A stretch of 5,718 bases of DNA. It comes from Candidatus Portnoybacteria bacterium CG_4_10_14_0_2_um_filter_44_20 (lineage in GTDB: Bacteria > Patescibacteriota > Minisyncoccia > Portnoybacterales > GCA-002795985). Location: the NCBI GenBank assembly GCA_002792395.1, contig PFOG01000015.1:1-5718 (forward strand), read 5' to 3'. Of the stretch, positions 3,051 to 5,718 are shown piece after piece. Each line of letters begins with the position of its first letter. Position 1 is the first letter of the stretch. A model generated the notes under the pieces. That model ran no database searches. It was given only the letters and a program-made list of their open reading frames with translations, and was not told the DNA's origin. Both the position numbers and the translations under genes were made by a program.

Positions 3051-5718
3051 ACCTATACCAATGGGACCCTGTTAAAGGGATCCACTGGCGACATTTGGGT
3101 AGTTAACAACAATTTGAAATCACCGGTTCGCTCAATTGAGGTATTCAACAACTCTGGCTACGATTGGAACGCGGTCAAGACGGTTTCCGATTCGGCTTTA
3201 ACTGCCGTTTCAGCTGCCACCTTGGTCAAGACAGCCGATAACCCGGATGTCTATCGTTTGGAACGGAATTTCACCCGTAAACTGGCTTCAATCGAAATCT
3301 TCAATTCATATTCTTTGGATTGGGGCAAAATTTCCGTTGTCAGCCAGCCGGTGATGAATTCTTTCTCCTACGCGCCAATCTATCAGTACGGAGCTGACCT
3401 TTTCTGGAGAGATTCAAGCAATATTCTCCACCAATTCCCGACAATGGATTTGTTTACCGGCAACGGATATAACACTCGCGATTTGATTCCGGTAAACGAC
3501 ATGGAGTATGGCAGTTTCGCGATTGGCGAAGCTATCAGTTCTGCTCCATCAACCCCGGAAACTCCGGTTACCGGCGCCCTTTCAGTCGCTTTAGCGGCCG
3601 ATACTCCGGTATCAGCCACTTTAGCTAACGATACCGATCTTGGTTCGGCGGTGGCTGATATGGCTCACTTCACCTTTACCAATGGCAGCGGCGCTGACAT
3701 TAAGGTTTCCCAGATGAAAGTTAAGAGACTGGGCGTTTCCGGCGACACCACTGTTGGTAATCTGTATTTGTTTGATGATTATACCCGTTTGACCGACGAA
3801 GCGACTTTTTCAACTGGCGTAGCCAGCTTTAATGACGCTTCCGGCATCTTTACCGTTCCGGCTAATTCTTCCAAGACTATTGCCGTGCGCGGTGATATTG
3901 CCGCGGATATGTCCGGCCAGACGATCGGCATGAGCCTGAACGCGGCGACCGATATCGTTTCCGATGCGGCTTCCGTCAGCGGTTCGTTCCCGATGAACGG
4001 CAATCTGTTGAGCATCGTTGATTCTACCAGCGTGGCTGACGCCACTTTTGGCACAGTTAGCCCTGGCGCCAATGCCGCTTTGGAAGCGCAGACCGAATTC
4101 ACTGCTTGGAGCGCCACTTTGGCCGTTACCAATCAGGATGAGAATCTGGAAATGATTCGTTTCAGCCAGATCGGCTCGATCTCTGCCGGAGACTTTACCA
4201 ACATCAAGTTGAGAATCAACAGCGTTGATGTCGCGACTGGCGTGTTGGTTACCGGCAAGACCGGCCAGGATTTGATCTTTGATTTGCACAACAGCCCGAT
4301 AGCATTTGCCAAGGGCGTAACGAAGACCATTTCCGTGGTTGGCGATATTGTCGGCGGAACCAGCAAGACTTTGCATTTGGGCCTCGACAAGAAAGCTGAC
4401 GTGATGTTGAAAGACGCTGGTTATGGCAACTACACTTTGGTTACCTTCAACCCCGACGTCGCCACAGAGCGGGCTGGCTTGCAAACAATCTCTACCGGTA
4501 CCATCACAATGACCAAGAGAACCGATTCGGCAACCAGCAATCTGACTGTTGGCGCGACCAACCAAAGCTTGGCTAAGTTCGATATTAAAGCCAATGGCGA
4601 GGAAATCAAGATAAACACCTTGAAAGTGCAGGCCTATATGGCTGCGACCACCTCAACCACTACTTATATAAAGAACGTATCTTTGTATTTGGATGGAGTG
4701 CAGGTTGGTAACACCGCCAACATCAAGGTGGCGCTTGGCGCTGCTGATACTACCCTTTACACGAGTTTCAGCATCTATCAGAAAGTCGCAGCCGCAGCCA
4801 CTAAGACTTTGGAAGTCAAGGGTGATGTTTATACCTGCGCGACTTCTGCTTGTACTGCCAATATCGCGGCTACAGGCGACCAGATTCAGATTAAGATCCT
4901 GGGCAGCGCTAATGAAGACAATGCTCAGGGTATGATTTCGGCGGCAGCCATTGACGCTCCCGGTTCATCCGTTAGCGCCAATACATTGACTGTCGGTACC
5001 GGCACCCTGTCTCTGTATAAGAACACCGCTTATGGCAATCAGACAATTTCTTCTGGCGGCCTTGTCAAGATGGGTTCTTACAACTTGCAGGCTAACGCCT
5101 ATGACACGGTTAATATAAGCGCCTTTACCGTTGCTTATGTAAACGGGGATGGTACTATTGCCACTACCAAGTGGTCCAATATGTATCTTGTCTATGGCGG
5201 CACCACCAGTTCGGTCAAGGGCACGATGACAGCCAGCAACATCTTCTCGGTTAACACCTCTTTGGCGGCTAACGCGTCAATCCAAATTGATGTCTATGCC
5301 ACCTTGGATGCCAGTGTGACCAGCGGCGCTGCTTCAACCACTATGGTTGTAACCGCGACCAAGGCGACCGACGGCGCTGATGCCAGCGCTGCCGTGCAAA
5401 TTGGTCAGAATGTTACTGTTGCCCCGGCCAGCCGAAGCGTTGCGATTGACACTGTTATCCCGTCAGCTATCGTTGTTGGCGGCACGCAGAATGTTGAGAT
5501 GATGGATGTCCGGGTTAAGTCATTGCACGCGCCGAGCACCATTGACCAGATGCGGTTGAAGTATACAGTCGACGGCGATGCTGATGTGAACGCTTTGGTT
5601 AGCTGCAAACTGAATTATCCGACCGAGAGCGGCACTCTTGAAACCGCTTACCAGTCGTTTATCTTGGGTGGCAGCGATTACTACGCGACTTTCACCGGTA
5701 TGACTATGTATCTGCCGG
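2940..5718 (+). CDS. large secreted modular surface protein, S-layer-like (N-terminal 926 codons, 3' end outside window)
   Basis: The frame is open for 926 codons from ATG 2940 to the window edge, so this is a partial gene. Residues 1-37 are a Sec signal peptide. Residues 44-199 are three tandem repeats of about 51 residues. A P/T/S linker (200-211) leads to beta-rich modules of roughly 145-165 residues, at about 212-364, 365-518, 519-685, 686-829 and from 830 on. The first three share KT(I/L)xVxGD(I/V) at 312-320, 462-470 and 622-630. The mature part is rich in A, T, S, V, G and N and has only three cysteines (633, 638, 889). No further membrane segment or catalytic motif is visible. Together this indicates a structural cell-surface protein, either an S-layer-like coat or a long adhesin. 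Phenylalanine is mostly TTC (8 of the first 10), whereas the two upstream genes mostly use TTT, which fits high expression. The C-terminal anchor, which would help decide between coat and adhesin, is not in the window. Confidence 0.88.
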   Translation, partial: MSTKTKKTLTKVASIATSGATILLLSGISMLAPAMAATYTNGTLLKGSTGDIWVVNNNLKSPVRSIEVFNNSGYDWNAVKTVSDSALTAVSAATLVKTADNPDVYRLERNFTRKLASIEIFNSYSLDWGKISVVSQPVMNSFSYAPIYQYGADLFWRDSSNILHQFPTMDLFTGNGYNTRDLIPVNDMEYGSFAIGEAISSAPSTPETPVTGALSVALAADTPVSATLANDTDLGSAVADMAHFTFTNGSGADIKVSQMKVKRLGVSGDTTVGNLYLFDDYTRLTDEATFSTGVASFNDASGIFTVPANSSKTIAVRGDIAADMSGQTIGMSLNAATDIVSDAASVSGSFPMNGNLLSIVDSTSVADATFGTVSPGANAALEAQTEFTAWSATLAVTNQDENLEMIRFSQIGSISAGDFTNIKLRINSVDVATGVLVTGKTGQDLIFDLHNSPIAFAKGVTKTISVVGDIVGGTSKTLHLGLDKKADVMLKDAGYGNYTLVTFNPDVATERAGLQTISTGTITMTKRTDSATSNLTVGATNQSLAKFDIKANGEEIKINTLKVQAYMAATTSTTTYIKNVSLYLDGVQVGNTANIKVALGAADTTLYTSFSIYQKVAAAATKTLEVKGDVYTCATSACTANIAATGDQIQIKILGSANEDNAQGMISAAAIDAPGSSVSANTLTVGTGTLSLYKNTAYGNQTISSGGLVKMGSYNLQANAYDTVNISAFTVAYVNGDGTIATTKWSNMYLVYGGTTSSVKGTMTASNIFSVNTSLAANASIQIDVYATLDASVTSGAASTTMVVTATKATDGADASAAVQIGQNVTVAPASRSVAIDTVIPSAIVVGGTQNVEMMDVRVKSLHAPSTIDQMRLKYTVDGDADVNALVSCKLNYPTESGTLETAYQSFILGGSDYYATFTGMTMYLP
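3069..3536 (+). repeat. three tandem copies of a 51-residue N-terminal repeat
   Basis: The copies begin near residues 44, 95 and 147. Aligned landmarks are an aromatic strand (DIWVV at 51-55, DVYRL at 103-107, DLFWR at 153-157), then SIEVF (65-69), SIEIF (117-121) and TMDLF (168-172), then GYDW (73-76), SLDW (125-128) and GYNT (176-179), then VKTVSD (79-84), ISVVSQ (131-136) and LIPVND (182-187). The spacing is 51-52 residues throughout. The copies have diverged strongly, so this is an old protein-level repeat and not a recent DNA duplication. I recall similar repeats at the start of surface proteins in Patescibacteria. Binding to cell wall or surface polymer is a guess. Confidence 0.7.
3573..5718 (+). 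repeat. array of at least five beta-sandwich-like modules
   Basis: Module boundaries are approximate: 3573-4031, 4032-4493, 4494-4994, 4995-5426 and 5427 to the edge. A typical module opens with a strand such as G(T/A)LS or GTITM, continues with alternating hydrophobic and polar strands (for example IKVSQMKVKRLGVSG), and has a late strand KTIAVRGDI or an equivalent, followed by a short loop and a strand of the GMSLN type. The fourth module keeps the position but has changed the motif to ASIQIDVYATL. The module length and strand pattern suggest Ig-like folds. The third module has an extra loop with two cysteines, CATSAC at 633-638. Confidence 0.6.

Noticed and set aside
3810..4565. 251-residue open frame antisense to the surface gene, and other minus-strand frames at 3383-3619, 3779-4132, 4133-4390, 4430-4618 and 5405-5608
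   Set aside because: These are shadows of the biased codon use of the surface protein gene. They have no ribosome sites or recognisable domains, and they overlap each other.
4693..4935. 80-residue + strand frame inside the surface gene
   Set aside because: It is out of frame within the continuous surface protein frame and has an arginine-rich shadow composition.
1..5718. CRISPR array, rRNA, tRNA or recoded stop codons
   Set aside because: There are no regularly spaced repeats with unique spacers and no conserved RNA gene motifs. The main genes end at TAG or TAA and have no in-frame TGA.

Overview
The window looks like chromosomal DNA of an uncultivated bacterium, most likely from the Candidate Phyla Radiation (Patescibacteria/Parcubacteria type). 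The case rests on gene content, not on a marker gene. There is a short ECF-type sigma factor, followed by a single-pass membrane protein of the kind that often follows such sigma factors in these genomes. There is also a long, cysteine-poor, secreted beta-rich surface protein whose N-terminal tandem repeats I associate with these phyla. The three complete main genes end in TAG, TAG and TAA, and no main frame contains an in-frame TGA, so nothing shows a recoded UGA.

Layout, all genes on the + strand. 1-42: possibly the last codons of an upstream gene. 85-113: a good promoter for a 123-residue protein of unknown function (161-532), which has a clear Shine-Dalgarno and ends at an intrinsic terminator (545-573). 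533-725: terminator, a weak candidate promoter and a small inverted repeat. 726-1253: ECF sigma factor, with no Shine-Dalgarno. 1254-1360: a short spacer holding a perfect 12-bp hairpin and an extra copy of its arm. 1361-2185: single-pass membrane protein with a DUF5667-like extracytoplasmic part, a candidate non-zinc anti-sigma factor. 2186-2939: 754 bases with no convincing gene but dense secondary structure: an interspersed repeat, a strong-looking promoter at its edge, a terminator-like hairpin, a roughly 160-bp element with imperfect terminal inverted repeats around C/G-rich palindromes, and a 17-pair hairpin that hides the ribosome binding site of the next gene. 2940-5718: the first 926 codons of a very large secreted surface protein that runs off the window.

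Inferred working picture: the sigma factor and the membrane protein form an envelope-sensing regulatory pair. The surface protein next door is probably abundant, since its codon use differs from its neighbours and it has an elaborate leader. It may be controlled through that leader. Whether the sigma factor controls the surface gene cannot be decided from the sequence. The features most worth a second look are the structured leader at 2186-2939 and the modular surface protein it precedes.
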